From: UBA1847 sp963976365
Lineage (GTDB): Bacteria > Pseudomonadota > Gammaproteobacteria > Steroidobacterales > Woeseiaceae
DNA length: 64,000 nt
Assembly: GCA_963976365.1 (NCBI GenBank)
Contig: CAXBKH010000001.1
Coordinates: 62,001-126,000, forward strand
Direction: 5' to 3'
Part shown: piece after piece, positions 1 to 10,391 of the stretch
Layout of the letters: the number at the start of each line of letters is the position of its first letter
Position numbering within the stretch: the stretch's first letter is position 1
Made by a program: the position numbers and the translations under genes
Notes under the pieces: model-generated
Seen by the model: the letters and a program-made list of their open reading frames with translations, nothing else
What the model was told of the DNA's origin: nothing
The model's database searches: none

Positions 1-842
1 GGCGGGCTCTGGAGATCGACGATCAGGACGCAACCGCGTTGCAGGGCGTAGCGCTGATTCGCCGCCGCGAACAAAAGTTCGATGAAGCCGAACACCTGAT
101 GCGCCGGGTCATTGAACTGCAACCTGGTAACTGGCGATCGATAAATACGCTCGGCAACATGTACTTTGGCATGGGACGCTATCTCGAGGCGATTGCTGAA
201 TATCGCAAGGTTGTTTATCTCGATCCAAATAATTTTGTCACGCTTGGCAATCTCGCCAGCGCAAATATGATGACTGGAAATTTCGCCGCAGCAAGAGAGG
301 TTCTGCAGCAGTCCATTGCAATAGAGGACAACGCCACCTTTCGCGGCAATCTCGGCGTTGCGAACTATTTCCTTGGCAACTTTGCCGAGGCTATCGATGC
401 ACAGCGTCGCGCGGTCGAACTCGCACCGAATTCCGGCAGCAGTTGGATCGGACTTGCCGATGCATTGTACTTTGGCGGCGAACTCGACGAGGCTGACCGT
501 GCCTATGAAAAGGCGATCGAGTTGTCGAGAAAACGCCTGGGTGTCAATCAGAACGATACGGAAGCGATGATGTATCTCGCCTGGTCGCTGGCCATGACCG
601 GCGAGCTCGACGAGGCGGCTGCCTATGCTGCCCGCAGCGTGGAGACTGATCCCGCTGACCCTTACTCGCACTATTTCGACGCTATCGTGAAACTTAAAAA
701 CGGCAACACGGCCGCAGCCATTGACTCTCTTGAAGTTGCCGTGGAACGTGGCTATCCACTGGCGATGCTGGAAGCAGAGCCTATACTCAAAGGGGTATGG
801 CAAAACGCTCGCTTCATTGATTTGCTGAAAAAAAACGAATAA
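1..842 (+). CDS. TPR-repeat protein, C-terminal part (5' end outside window)
   Basis: The frame is open from the window edge, so this is the end of a longer gene. The visible ~280 residues are successive tetratricopeptide repeats (for example the units around FDEAEHLMRRVIELQPGNW and AIAEYRKVVYLDPNNF), each with the usual small/large alternation. The tail (AVERGYPLAMLEAEPIL, then WQNARFIDLL) is the ending commonly seen in large TPR proteins fused to kinase, cyclase or winged-helix domains in gammaproteobacteria. That suggests a signalling protein, but the catalytic part is not visible. TPRs mediate protein-protein contacts. The next gene follows after 14 bp and is probably co-transcribed. Confidence 0.85.
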   Translation, partial: RALEIDDQDATALQGVALIRRREQKFDEAEHLMRRVIELQPGNWRSINTLGNMYFGMGRYLEAIAEYRKVVYLDPNNFVTLGNLASANMMTGNFAAAREVLQQSIAIEDNATFRGNLGVANYFLGNFAEAIDAQRRAVELAPNSGSSWIGLADALYFGGELDEADRAYEKAIELSRKRLGVNQNDTEAMMYLAWSLAMTGELDEAAAYAARSVETDPADPYSHYFDAIVKLKNGNTAAAIDSLEVAVERGYPLAMLEAEPILKGVWQNARFIDLLKKNE

Positions 843-856
843 TCAGGAGAGGCATC

Positions 857-1378
857 ATGTTCAGAATCATCCGCCACTCGCTCGTGGCTACGGCAATCCT
901 TATTGCGGTCCCGGCCGCGCAGGCCAGTTCTCATCAGTGTGCCGACCTCAAGAACATGAAGCTTGGTATCGATGAGTACTACCTGGAACTCGACAGTAGA
1001 AAACCAATATGCACCAAGGTTCCAGGCACCATCAAAGTCCGGATTAAGAACCCGCCGAACTCGGATCACGTAATTGCAAAAGGCGACGTGACGGTCACTC
1101 AAAAGCCGGGTTCGCCACTGACGATCACGGGCAACAATAGCGCCGACCGCCTGGAACTGGTTATCAGCGTGACAGGCGATGCAAGTGCCGATGAAGAAGC
1201 CAAATTCTTTATCACGGTCAAAGACGTCGGCGTACTCGATCCGAAGGTCCGGGTCGTCGATACCGATGTGCTGTTGCGACTGCTGACTCACGCCATCGAC
1301 GAAGCACTCGATCTGCTCGGACTGGAGTGGGAGGATGCCGAGCGCGCCGTCGCAATGCAGCTTGAGTCTACCGACTAG
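857..1378 (+). CDS. Small exported protein of unknown function
   Basis: 173 residues starting at an ATG behind a good AGGAGAGG ribosome site. The N-terminus (basic MFRIIRHS, hydrophobic run, then AAQASS) is a Sec signal peptide with likely cleavage after AQA. Two cysteines (HQCADL and PICTK) could form a periplasmic disulfide. The middle is beta-rich and resembles a small Ig-like domain (TIKVRIKNPP, VTVTQKPGSP, LELVISVTG). The last ~35 residues are acidic and helical. I do not recognise the family. It follows the TPR gene by 14 bp and ends at a strong terminator hairpin, so it probably closes that operon. Confidence 0.6.
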   Translation: MFRIIRHSLVATAILIAVPAAQASSHQCADLKNMKLGIDEYYLELDSRKPICTKVPGTIKVRIKNPPNSDHVIAKGDVTVTQKPGSPLTITGNNSADRLELVISVTGDASADEEAKFFITVKDVGVLDPKVRVVDTDVLLRLLTHAIDEALDLLGLEWEDAERAVAMQLESTD

Positions 1379-1383
1379 AAAAC

Positions 1384-1408
1384 GGCCGGGTTGGACACCA
1401 ACCCGGCC
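1384..1408. terminator. Bidirectional terminator between convergent genes
   Basis: A perfect 11-bp stem (GGCCGGGTTGG / CCAACCCGGCC) with a 3-base loop lies between two convergent stop codons. On the minus strand it is followed by TTTT, so it best fits the YCII gene, but it can also end the plus-strand transcript. Confidence 0.75.
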
Positions 1409-1425
1409 TGCTTTGCCAGCTTTAC

Positions 1426-1740
1426 CTACATATCGATGATCTCGGCGAGTTCCACCGAACCGCCTGCCTCGAGAATCGGGCAGCCCCGGGCTTTGGCAAT
1501 TGCATCGTCCTTGTCCGACGCCTCGAACATGCCATAACCGCTCGCCGGGTTGGCACCGCCGTTGTCGGTCACCGAGCCATCGGGATTCACCGTCGTCGAT
1601 TTGCCGACCGGGTTACCGCCGTCGATCACCGCCGCACCCATGCCGCCCAGCCAGTTACCCCAGGCGTCCATCACCGCCGCCACCTCGGCCTCGGTCTCCG
1701 GGTGCGAACCGCCGTGGTACACAAACAAGTATTTCGCCAT
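1426..1740 (-). CDS. YCII-related domain protein
   Basis: 104 residues beginning MAKYLFVYHGG, with a GGGAGTAAGG ribosome site upstream; an earlier in-frame start would add 41 residues of unrelated composition and was rejected. The pattern YLFVYHGG, a central WGNWLGGMGAAVIDGGNPVG, and the end AKARGCPILEAGGSVELAEI matches the YCII-like (DGPF/YciI) alpha-beta barrel family. Members are small dimeric proteins, some acting as dehydrochlorinases or sitting next to ECF sigma factors. No specific reaction can be assigned. It is divergent from the PucR regulator across a 126-bp gap. Confidence 0.75.
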   Translation of the reverse strand: MAKYLFVYHGGSHPETEAEVAAVMDAWGNWLGGMGAAVIDGGNPVGKSTTVNPDGSVTDNGGANPASGYGMFEASDKDDAIAKARGCPILEAGGSVELAEIIDM

Positions 1741-1846
1741 TGTCCTTACTCCCATTCGAATGATGCCCCCTCGGGCCGAGATCAGAGAGTATCTACATAG
1801 AAATGCGCTTGCATTGGGCATTTTTCCACCATTTTGCGCAAGACGA

Positions 1847-1863
1847 TTGTGTAGACTACACAA
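1847..1863. promoter_or_regulatory. Perfect 17-bp palindrome, candidate operator of the PucR operon
   Basis: TTGTGTAG-A-CTACACAA is a perfect 8-1-8 inverted repeat ending three bases before the ATG of the PucR-type regulator. Its position at the start of the mRNA fits autorepression. The TTGT...ACAA arms resemble FadR/GntR-class operators, so another regulator could bind it. No Shine-Dalgarno sequence is present here. Confidence 0.5.
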
Positions 1864-1866
1864 CTT

Positions 1867-3159
1867 ATGTCGACCACCTCATCAAATACGGTGACCGCCG
1901 CTGTCGCCGGCCTGCGCGGGCTTGGGGTGTTGCCGGGGCTGGGTGGACTTCTTCGCGGCAACGTCGAGGCGCTTGGGTCGACGCTGGTCGCGGCTGTGCT
2001 CGCCGAGATTCCGGCGTTTACGGCGACCGGTAATCCGGACATTGTGCCCGAGCTCAAGGTCCATCTTGAGGAGCAGCTCGACGAGATTTGCCGCTTGCTG
2101 TCCGGGCGGACAGCGGGTGACCTCGCCTTCGTTCGCGATCACGCGCGGCGGCGTGCCGAGCAGAAGTTTCCGCTGGATGCCGTGCTCGCATCCTACCGTT
2201 GCCTGCATCGACTGCTGGCCGACGCGGTCCGGGAGGCGGCTATCCAGTCGGCCGATAAAACCGCACAGTTGCGTCGGGTCGTTGCCGCAGCCAATGAGTT
2301 CGCCAACGAGTATTGCGGCGCCGCCAGTTCGCTGATGACGTCAGAGTATGTGCTGCAAACGCGCGTCCTTGCCGAAGCCGAGGGCGATCAACGCTCGGAA
2401 CTCCTTAATACCCTCCTTCGCGGCTATGACGAGTCCGACAGCCGGGCCGCGCAGCTACTGCGCAGGGCCGGTTACCTGGAGCAACGCCAGTCTTACTGCG
2501 TCATCGTTGCCCGCTCCGTCGATCCGCGGGAAATGGAGAATGCGCCGCGCGCACAACGCATGGTCGACGCCCTCACCCATGCCTTGCGCAACGTTCCCGT
2601 CCGGGTATTGGTTGGCATGAATGACAATCTCGTCACCGCGGTTATTTCCGGTACCCGTCGTCTGTCGGGCTGGACAGTTCCGCAGTCGTTGCTGGCAGAC
2701 CGCATCTATGAGCCGCTTCGAACCATTGGCCCGGCCGCGCTGATCGGCGTGAGCACTGACAAGCCATCCAGCACACATATCCCGAGCGCGCTGAGGGAGG
2801 CGAGACTCGCCCTGAACTTCGCCAGTGTTGCCGCCCGAGTCATGCCCTATTTGCACATCCCCTTTCGCGACATGCTGGTGCGTGTCGCATCCGCACAGGT
2901 ACGGCCCGCGCTGCCCGTCTGGGTTGACGCCTTTCTGGCCGCGGACAAAAAATTACGTGGGGCTCTGGTCAATACGCTGCGCACCTACGCCGATAACGAC
3001 ATGAATGCCCTGAGAACCGCGAAGGCGCTATCCCTGCACCCGAACACCATCTACGCGCGCATGCAACGAATCAACGACATCACCGGCCGTAATCCGTTAA
3101 CTTATAAGGCATTGACGGAATTACTCCTTGCGACGGATTGCGCCGTTCTCGATCGATGA
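1867..3159 (+). CDS. PucR/CdaR-type transcriptional regulator
   Basis: 430 residues. The N-terminal ~150 residues (EIPAFTATGNPDIVPELKVH onward, helical, with LAFVRDHARRRAEQKFPLDAVL) look like the RsbRD-type sensor domain often fused to PucR proteins. The C-terminus holds the PucR helix-turn-helix: LRTYADNDMNALRTAKAL, then SLHPNTIYARMQRINDITG. This architecture controls catabolic operons in response to metabolites. The ThDP enzyme follows after 14 bp on the same strand, so the regulator very probably controls itself plus the two downstream genes. The ATG has no evident ribosome site and lies directly after a palindrome, suggesting a leaderless or short-leader mRNA. Confidence 0.85.
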   Translation: MSTTSSNTVTAAVAGLRGLGVLPGLGGLLRGNVEALGSTLVAAVLAEIPAFTATGNPDIVPELKVHLEEQLDEICRLLSGRTAGDLAFVRDHARRRAEQKFPLDAVLASYRCLHRLLADAVREAAIQSADKTAQLRRVVAAANEFANEYCGAASSLMTSEYVLQTRVLAEAEGDQRSELLNTLLRGYDESDSRAAQLLRRAGYLEQRQSYCVIVARSVDPREMENAPRAQRMVDALTHALRNVPVRVLVGMNDNLVTAVISGTRRLSGWTVPQSLLADRIYEPLRTIGPAALIGVSTDKPSSTHIPSALREARLALNFASVAARVMPYLHIPFRDMLVRVASAQVRPALPVWVDAFLAADKKLRGALVNTLRTYADNDMNALRTAKALSLHPNTIYARMQRINDITGRNPLTYKALTELLLATDCAVLDR

Positions 3160-3173
3160 AACAGGAAAACACC

Positions 3174-4826
3174 ATGAATGCATCCGACCTGCTCGTGCGT
3201 TGTCTCGAAGAAGAAGGCATTGAATACATCTTTGGCGTTCCCGGTGAGGAGAATGCCGATTTCATGATGGCGCTGGAGAAATCCAGCAAGATCCGCTTCA
3301 TCCTGACCCGGCATGAGCAAGGCGCGGCCTTCATGGCGGAAATCTACGGCCGGCTGACCGGCAACCCGGCCGGCGCGCTGGGAACGCTCGGGCCGGGCGC
3401 CACCAACCTGATCACTGGCGTTGCCGACTCGAACATGGACCGTGCACCCATGCTGGTGCTGACCGGCCAGGGCTCCACGGATCGGCTGCATAAAGAATCG
3501 CACCAGATCATGGACGTCGTCAGCATGTTCAAACCGGTGACCAAGTGGGCGACGACGATCCTGAACCCGGACACGATCCCGGAGATTGTTCGCAAGGCGG
3601 TGCGCCTCGCCCGCACTGAAAAACCGGGCGCGGTCCACATCGAACTACCGGAAGACATTGCCGCCATGCCGGCGACCGGCACGCCGATGGTGCCGCGCCG
3701 GTTTCGACGCTCGGTGCCCGACGACAAAATCGTCAATCTCGCGTTCGAGATGCTCAAATCGGCGAAGCGCCCGGTCATCATCGCCGGAAACGGCTGTATT
3801 CGACGTCGCGCCAGCAAGCAGTTGCGAACGTTCTGCGAGAAGACCGGCATTGGCGTGATCAGCACCTTCATGGCGAAGGGCTCCGTGGATATGGATGCCG
3901 ACTACTGCCTGTACACCGTCGGACTCGGGTCGAAAGACCGCGTATCACAGGCGATTGACGATGCGGACCTGGTACTCGCGCTGGGTTTCGACATGGTCGA
4001 ATACCATCCGCAGCTCTGGAATGAACACAAGGACAACAAGATTCTGCACATCGATTTCCTCCCGGCAGAAATCGACGAGCACTATCATCCGCAGATCGAA
4101 CTGATCGGCGACCTCGCGCACACCCTCTGGATGCTGAACGAGCGCGTCGACGCGCACGGCCTGCCAGACTACGACCTGGCGTTGCAACGCAAAGTACGCG
4201 CCGACATGGCCGCCGACCTTGCCGAGCACAAAGACGACGACACTAAAGGCACGATTCGCCCGCAAAAAGCACTTTGGGATGCGCGTGAGGTGATGGGTCC
4301 TGACGACATCCTGCTGTCCGATGTGGGCGCCCACAAGATGTGGATCGCGCGGCATTATCAGTGCCACGAGCCCAATACCTGCCTGATACCAAACGGCTTT
4401 TGCTCGATGGGATTCGCGCTGCCCGGTGCGGTTGCCGCCAGCATTGTCTTTCCCGAACGCCGTATTCTCGCAATATGCGGCGATGCAGGCTTCCTGATGA
4501 ATGTGCAGGAAATGGAAACCGCGAAACGCCTCAACAGCAATATCGTGGTCATGGTCTGGGAAGACCATGAGTACGGTTTGATCGCCTGGAAACAGGCCAC
4601 GCACTTTGGCCGGCACACCGACCTTGCCTTCGGCAACCCGGACTGGAAACAACTTGCGTCGGCATTCGGTTGGCACGGGCATTTCGTCGCGAATTCTGCC
4701 GAGCTGAAGAACTCCCTCGAATCGGCTTTTAATGAGGACGGCCCGAGTCTCGTTGTCATTCCAATTGACTACAGGGAAAACGAATTGCTAACGAAAAAAC
4801 TGGGTGAGATCCGATGCGTGATCTGA
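3174..4826 (+). CDS. Acetolactate-synthase-like thiamine diphosphate enzyme
   Basis: 550 residues; ATG with AGGAAAACACC upstream. It has the three-domain ThDP fold: N-terminal Pyr domain with the activating glutamate in RHEQGAAFMAE, central domain, and C-terminal PP domain with the metal motif CGDAGFLMNVQE...WEDHEYG. The stretch ALGFDMVEYHPQLWN resembles catabolic, FAD-independent acetolactate synthases (AlsS) rather than the biosynthetic IlvB. No regulatory small subunit or ilvC is nearby. It overlaps the following aldehyde dehydrogenase by 13 bp, so the two probably act in sequence on a 2-oxo acid, with decarboxylation to an aldehyde followed by oxidation. The true substrate is unknown. Confidence 0.8.
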   Translation: MNASDLLVRCLEEEGIEYIFGVPGEENADFMMALEKSSKIRFILTRHEQGAAFMAEIYGRLTGNPAGALGTLGPGATNLITGVADSNMDRAPMLVLTGQGSTDRLHKESHQIMDVVSMFKPVTKWATTILNPDTIPEIVRKAVRLARTEKPGAVHIELPEDIAAMPATGTPMVPRRFRRSVPDDKIVNLAFEMLKSAKRPVIIAGNGCIRRRASKQLRTFCEKTGIGVISTFMAKGSVDMDADYCLYTVGLGSKDRVSQAIDDADLVLALGFDMVEYHPQLWNEHKDNKILHIDFLPAEIDEHYHPQIELIGDLAHTLWMLNERVDAHGLPDYDLALQRKVRADMAADLAEHKDDDTKGTIRPQKALWDAREVMGPDDILLSDVGAHKMWIARHYQCHEPNTCLIPNGFCSMGFALPGAVAASIVFPERRILAICGDAGFLMNVQEMETAKRLNSNIVVMVWEDHEYGLIAWKQATHFGRHTDLAFGNPDWKQLASAFGWHGHFVANSAELKNSLESAFNEDGPSLVVIPIDYRENELLTKKLGEIRCVI

Positions 4827-6235
4827 TGATTGTCAGCGAACGGCCCGCCGCCGGGCGAATCGCCGTTGTATCGCCTTTCGATGGACGCGAACTCGAGAAA
4901 GTCGCAACGTCCAATATTGCTCACGTCGAAGACGCCCTCGACACTGCGTACGCGCTGTTTCGCGATCGCAACGAATGGCTCACGGTTCCCGAACGCATAG
5001 CGATCCTCGCGCGCACGGCAGAGATCATGCAGTCACAGGTGGAAGACCTCACGTTACTTGCGGCCAGCGAAGGCGGCAAACCTTACAACGACTCCAGGGT
5101 TGAGGTGATCCGTGCAATTGACGGGGTCAAACTCTGCGCCGAAGCCTTGCGCAACGACACCGGCAAGGTCATCCCGCTGGGTACGACAATCGCCACAATG
5201 GGTCGCATTGGTTTCACGGAAAAGGAACCCATCGGCGTCGTTGTCGCGGTCAGTGCGTTCAATCATCCGCTAAACCTGATCGTGCACCAGGTCGGCCCGG
5301 CCGTGGCAAGCGGTTGCCCGGTCATCGTCAAACCCGCGGGCGACACGCCGCTGTCCTGTCTGCGTTTCGTTGAGATTCTTCGCGAGGCCGGCCTGCCGGA
5401 AGGCTGGGCGCAGGCGATCATCACCGAGGACACCGCAACGGCGGAAAACCTGGTGACCGACAGGCGCGTGGCATTTTTCAGTTTTATCGGCAGCTCGAAA
5501 GTGGGCTGGATGTTGCGCTCAAAGCTGGCACCCGGCACGCGCTGCGCGCTGGAGCATGGTGGTGTTGCACCAGTGATTCTCGCCGAGCCCTGCGATGACG
5601 AGAAGGCGCTGGCGTCGATCGCGAAAGGCGGCTTCTATCATGCAGGCCAGGTTTGTGTTTCGGTGCAGCGCGTATTCGCGCCGGCGAAGACGGCCAAACG
5701 ATTTGCGAAACAACTGGCCGCATTGGCGAAAGAACTCAAAGTCGGCGCACCCGAGGAACCGGACACCGAAGTCGGGCCGCTGATTCGACACGATGAAGTC
5801 GAGCGTGTTGCGAGCTGGGTTGACGAGGCGGTGGCTGCCGGCGCGAAGCTGATGTGTGGCGGAAAAAAGATATCCGAGAGTTGTTACGCACCGACGGTGT
5901 TATTCAACCCACCGGCAGACGCCAAAGTCAGTACGCTCGAGGTTTTCGGCCCCGTGGTGTGCGTGTACGCCTATGAGAATCTCGACGATGCGGTAGCGCA
6001 GGCGAATTCGCTGCCCGTTGCATTCCAATCGGCCGTTTTTTGCGACGACATCAGCACGGCAACGAGTCTTGCAAAGCGCCTCGATGCATCCGCGGTGATG
6101 ATCAACGATCACTCGGCATTTCGCGACGACGTCATGCCGTTCGCCGGCCTTCGCGAATCGGGCCTTGGCGTCGGCGGCATTCCTTACACCTTCGAAGACA
6201 TGCAGATCGACAAGCTGCTGGTAATCAAGACATAA
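4814..6235 (+). CDS. NAD(P)-dependent aldehyde dehydrogenase
   Basis: 473 residues, the usual length. The catalytic cysteine is Cys281 (FYHAGQVCVSVQR) and the general base is Glu247 (CALEHGGVAPV), with the normal 34-residue spacing. The cofactor-binding region includes VVAVSAFNHPLN, IVKPAGDTP and FIGSSKVG. It oxidises an aldehyde to the acid; the substrate cannot be read from sequence. The start overlaps the end of the ThDP-enzyme gene, implying translational coupling. A terminator hairpin follows the stop, but its T-run faces the opposite gene. Confidence 0.88.
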   Translation: MRDLMIVSERPAAGRIAVVSPFDGRELEKVATSNIAHVEDALDTAYALFRDRNEWLTVPERIAILARTAEIMQSQVEDLTLLAASEGGKPYNDSRVEVIRAIDGVKLCAEALRNDTGKVIPLGTTIATMGRIGFTEKEPIGVVVAVSAFNHPLNLIVHQVGPAVASGCPVIVKPAGDTPLSCLRFVEILREAGLPEGWAQAIITEDTATAENLVTDRRVAFFSFIGSSKVGWMLRSKLAPGTRCALEHGGVAPVILAEPCDDEKALASIAKGGFYHAGQVCVSVQRVFAPAKTAKRFAKQLAALAKELKVGAPEEPDTEVGPLIRHDEVERVASWVDEAVAAGAKLMCGGKKISESCYAPTVLFNPPADAKVSTLEVFGPVVCVYAYENLDDAVAQANSLPVAFQSAVFCDDISTATSLAKRLDASAVMINDHSAFRDDVMPFAGLRESGLGVGGIPYTFEDMQIDKLLVIKT

Positions 6236-6260
6236 AAAAAGGCTGGGCAAATGCCCAGCC
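6234..6260 (-). terminator. Rho-independent terminator of ald
   Basis: On the minus strand GGCTGGGC, a 4-base loop, GCCCAGCC, then seven T. It sits 40 bp past the ald stop and abuts the aldehyde dehydrogenase stop codon, so it may also stall plus-strand transcripts. Confidence 0.8.
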
Positions 6261-6299
6261 TCAAGAATGCCTGATGCCTTAGTGGGGGACTAAAGGGGC

Positions 6300-7421
6300 T
6301 CAGGCAGATTTCAGGGCGTCCGCGGCCGACAGATAGTCGTAGCCGAGATCATGGGCAACAGCCTCGTGATTTACGTGCCCTGCATGCACGTTAAGACCGT
6401 TCGCCAAGTGCGGGTCGCGCGACAACGCTTCCTTCCAGCCAAGCTTGGCCAGTGACTTGATAAACGGCAACGTTGCATTTGTCAGTGCATAGGTGCTGGT
6501 GCGCGGTACGGCACCCGGCATGTTGGTCACACAATAGTGAACGACGCCGTCGACGACGTAAGTCGGATCGGCGTGTGTCGTCGGTTTGCTGGTTTCGAAA
6601 CAGCCGCCCTGGTCGATCGAAATATCGACCATGACCGAACCTTCCTGCATGTCCTTGACGTTCTGCCTGGATACCAGCTTCGGTGCCGCGGCACCGGCAA
6701 TCAGTACGGCGCCGATAATCAGGTCCGACTGCGGCGCCAGTATGTCGACGGCATGCTTGGTCGAGTACACCGTGTTCACGCGGCCGCCCCAGATATCGTC
6801 AAGCTGGCGCAGTCGCGGCAGTGAGCGATCAAGAATGGTGACGTCGGCACCGAGCCCAACCGCCATGTCCGCCGCATTCGCGCCGGACACGCCGCCGCCG
6901 ATGACGAGGACTTTCGCAGGCAATACGCCCGGTACGCCACCGAGCAACTTGCCCGAACCACCGTTCGCTTTTTGCAGTGCAAACGCACCCGCCTGAATTG
7001 ACAGACGACCGGCAACTTCCGACATCGGCGTCAGCAGTGGCAATGATCGGTCAGGGGCGGTAACCGTTTCGTAGGCAATAGCCGTTGCACCGGATTCGAC
7101 CAGGGCTTTCGCCTGTGCGGGATCCGCTGCGAGATGCAGGTACGTGAAGAGAACCTGGCCGGGACGCAGCATCGCGCATTCATGCAGCTGCGGTTCCTTG
7201 ACTTTGACGATCATGTCGGCAGCGGCGAAGACCTCTTCAGGTGTCTTCACAACCTTGGCACCAACCGCCTCATAGTCGGCATCGGTGACGCCGATTCCGG
7301 CACCTGCGTTCGTCTCAACGATGACGTCGTGGCCGTCGCTGACCACCTCGTGAACGCCGGCAGGGGTCATGCCAACGCGGAACTCCAGGGTTTTTATTTC
7401 TTTTGGGACACCGATCTTCAT
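6300..7421 (-). CDS. ald: Alanine dehydrogenase
   Basis: 373 residues starting MKIGVPKEIKTLE, preceded by GGAGAGAGCC; a longer frame exists upstream but the family begins exactly here. It catalyses reversible NAD-dependent deamination of L-alanine to pyruvate and ammonia in the cytosol. Visible hallmarks are the N-terminal RVGMTPAGV, the catalytic His in YLHLAAD, the Rossmann motif VIGGGVSGANAA, and MVDISIDQGGCFETS with the catalytic Asp. It is divergent from an Lrp-family gene over 142 bp, the usual arrangement in which the regulator senses alanine. Confidence 0.95.
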   Translation of the reverse strand: MKIGVPKEIKTLEFRVGMTPAGVHEVVSDGHDVIVETNAGAGIGVTDADYEAVGAKVVKTPEEVFAAADMIVKVKEPQLHECAMLRPGQVLFTYLHLAADPAQAKALVESGATAIAYETVTAPDRSLPLLTPMSEVAGRLSIQAGAFALQKANGGSGKLLGGVPGVLPAKVLVIGGGVSGANAADMAVGLGADVTILDRSLPRLRQLDDIWGGRVNTVYSTKHAVDILAPQSDLIIGAVLIAGAAAPKLVSRQNVKDMQEGSVMVDISIDQGGCFETSKPTTHADPTYVVDGVVHYCVTNMPGAVPRTSTYALTNATLPFIKSLAKLGWKEALSRDPHLANGLNVHAGHVNHEAVAHDLGYDYLSAADALKSA

Positions 7422-7520
7422 GGCTCTCTCCAAACCAGAACAAGTGAATGCAGCCGGCAAGAATACGCCGTATCTCGCGGCACCGGATTGCGAAATGAGT
7501 GACAAAACGGGGCTTGTGTG

Positions 7521-7531
7521 GCAGATTCTGC
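7521..7531. promoter_or_regulatory. Small inverted repeat in the ald / lrp divergent promoter region
   Basis: GCAGA-T-TCTGC lies in the 142-bp gap between the two divergent start codons, next to a GAATTC palindrome. It is a possible half of an Lrp-type binding region. Evidence is limited to symmetry and position. Confidence 0.3.
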
Positions 7532-7563
7532 GAATTCAGTCGATATTTTTGGTCTTTTCTTTC

Positions 7564-8025
7564 ATGAAATTTGACAAATACGACCGCTTGATTCTCGAGG
7601 TGCTGCAGAATGACGGCCGCATCAGCAACGTCCACCTCGCCGAGCGGGTCAGCCTGTCCGAATCGGCCTGCCTGCGGCGGGTCCGTGCGCTCGAAGAGGC
7701 CGGCGTCATCGAGCGCTATGCGGCGCTGATGAGCCAGTCCAAGGTCGGCCTGCCCGGCAATGTGTTCGTGCATATCGGGCTGCAGCGCGAGGAGGAAAGT
7801 GAGCTCGCGGCATTTGAGCTCGCGGTAAAGAATATTCCCGAGGTCATGGAGTGTTACCTGATGACCGGCGAGTTCGACTACCTGCTGCGGGTGGTTGTTT
7901 CCGATATGGCCGATTTTGAGCGCCTGCACCGCGATTCGCTGACACGCCTGCCAGGCGTGGCCCGCGTCAACTCCAGCGTCACGATTCGTACCGTGCAGAA
8001 GAAAACCGAGCTGCCGCTGCACTGA
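7564..8025 (+). CDS. Lrp/AsnC-family transcriptional regulator, probable ald regulator
   Basis: 153 residues starting MKFDKYDRLILEVLQNDGR. The N-terminal winged helix-turn-helix (ISNVHLAERVSLSESACLRRVRALEEAGVI) is followed by an RAM/effector domain from about residue 65 (VFVHIGLQ ... PEVMECYLMTGEFDYLLRV). The GEFDYLLRV segment forms the amino-acid-binding dimer interface in the family. The upstream extension in the same frame lies in the promoter region and was rejected. Divergent position relative to ald suggests it activates ald in response to alanine, as AldR-type regulators do. Confidence 0.88.
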   Translation: MKFDKYDRLILEVLQNDGRISNVHLAERVSLSESACLRRVRALEEAGVIERYAALMSQSKVGLPGNVFVHIGLQREEESELAAFELAVKNIPEVMECYLMTGEFDYLLRVVVSDMADFERLHRDSLTRLPGVARVNSSVTIRTVQKKTELPLH

Positions 8026-8040
8026 ATCCGCAAGCATTGC

Positions 8041-8054
8041 CTGAAACATTTCAG
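8041..8054. promoter_or_regulatory. Inverted repeat upstream of egtB
   Basis: CTGAAA-CA-TTTCAG lies in the 97-bp gap between the Lrp gene and egtB, about 70 bp before the egtB start. It could be an operator; nothing else supports it. Confidence 0.25.
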
Positions 8055-8122
8055 TAACTGGCCGGGTCCGATTGATTGCGGTAGGGTAATTCCCCGCAAA
8101 AATTCCCGACGCAGGACCCCAG

Positions 8123-9368
<1,246 letters not shown>

Positions 9369-9379
<11 letters not shown>

Positions 9380-10301
9380 TACACCGGAACTTGAAGAAAT
9401 CGTGGACGGTTTGTCCGCCGATCAAAAACAAATCTCGCCCAAGTATTTTTACGATGAGCGCGGGTCGAAGTTGTTCGATGACATCACGAAATTGCCCGAG
9501 TACTACCTGACAAATACCGAACTCGGCATCATGCGCGACAATATCGATGAGATCGTCGAACTGGTAGGCAAGCAGGCGAGCCTGATTGAGTTCGGCAGCG
9601 GCTCCAGCCTGAAAACCCAGGTCCTGCTCGAACACCTGTCCGAGCTGGCGGCCTATGTACCGGTCGATATCTCGGAGGAACATTTGTATGAGTCCGCCGA
9701 GAAGATTCGTGCTCGCTTCCCGCACATCGATGTTATTCCGGTCGTCGCGGATTTCACCCGGGAGTTTGAACTGCCGCAACCGATGGTGCTGCCCGTTCGA
9801 AATGTCGTCTACTTCCCCGGCTCCACGATAGGCAATTTCGAACATGACATGGCGATGGAATTGTTACGCGTCATGCATCATGAAGCCGGCAGGAATGGGG
9901 CCCTGCTCATTGGCGTCGACCTGCAAAAGGATCCTGAAATCATTGAAAGTGCCTACAACGACGCGGCCGGCGTTACCGCGGAGTTTAATCTCAACGTACT
10001 GGAGCACCTGAATCGGGACTACGGCGCGAACTTCGATGTGGACGGGTTCTCCCACAGTGCGAACTATGACGCTGAGAAGGGTCGCGTGGTTATCGAGCTT
10101 GTCAGCCATGCCGACCAGAAAGTGGAACTTGGCGACGCAGAATTCGATATTGCCGATGGCGAGGCGATCCTCACCGAGTATTCGCACAAATATACACTGG
10201 ACGGTTTCCGGGAAATGGCGAATGCGGCCGGATTCGACGTGGAGAGGGTCTGGACGGACGCCAGGCGATTGTTTAGCGTGCAGTTCCTGACTCGACCTTA
10301 A
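9369..10301 (+). CDS. egtD: L-histidine N-alpha-methyltransferase EgtD
   Basis: 310 residues; the ATG lies within the end of egtB. It trimethylates histidine with S-adenosylmethionine to hercynine, the substrate of EgtB. The family signature KYFYDERGSKLFDDITKLPEYY is near residue 25, the SAM-binding motif IEFGSGSSLKTQVLLEHL near residue 75, and FPGSTIGNFE marks the substrate pocket. The C-terminal AEFDIADGEAILTEYSHKYT is also typical. A longer frame upstream runs antisense to nothing but lies inside egtB and was rejected. Confidence 0.94.
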
Positions 10302-10391
10302 AATTGCATGTGATAGTCTGAGATCTGCGCAAACAACAGGGAGGTTACTGCCATCAACGAGAATAACCACGTTAGTTTTCGACTCGCCTTT

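Noticed and set aside
4480..4600. Altered metal motif in the AlsS-like enzyme (GDA instead of GDG, WED instead of NN)
   Set aside because: Aligned by position, the Asp of GDA, the Asp of WED and the following Glu can serve as the ligands; related AlsS proteins also have D at the second site, so it is not evidence for an inactive enzyme.
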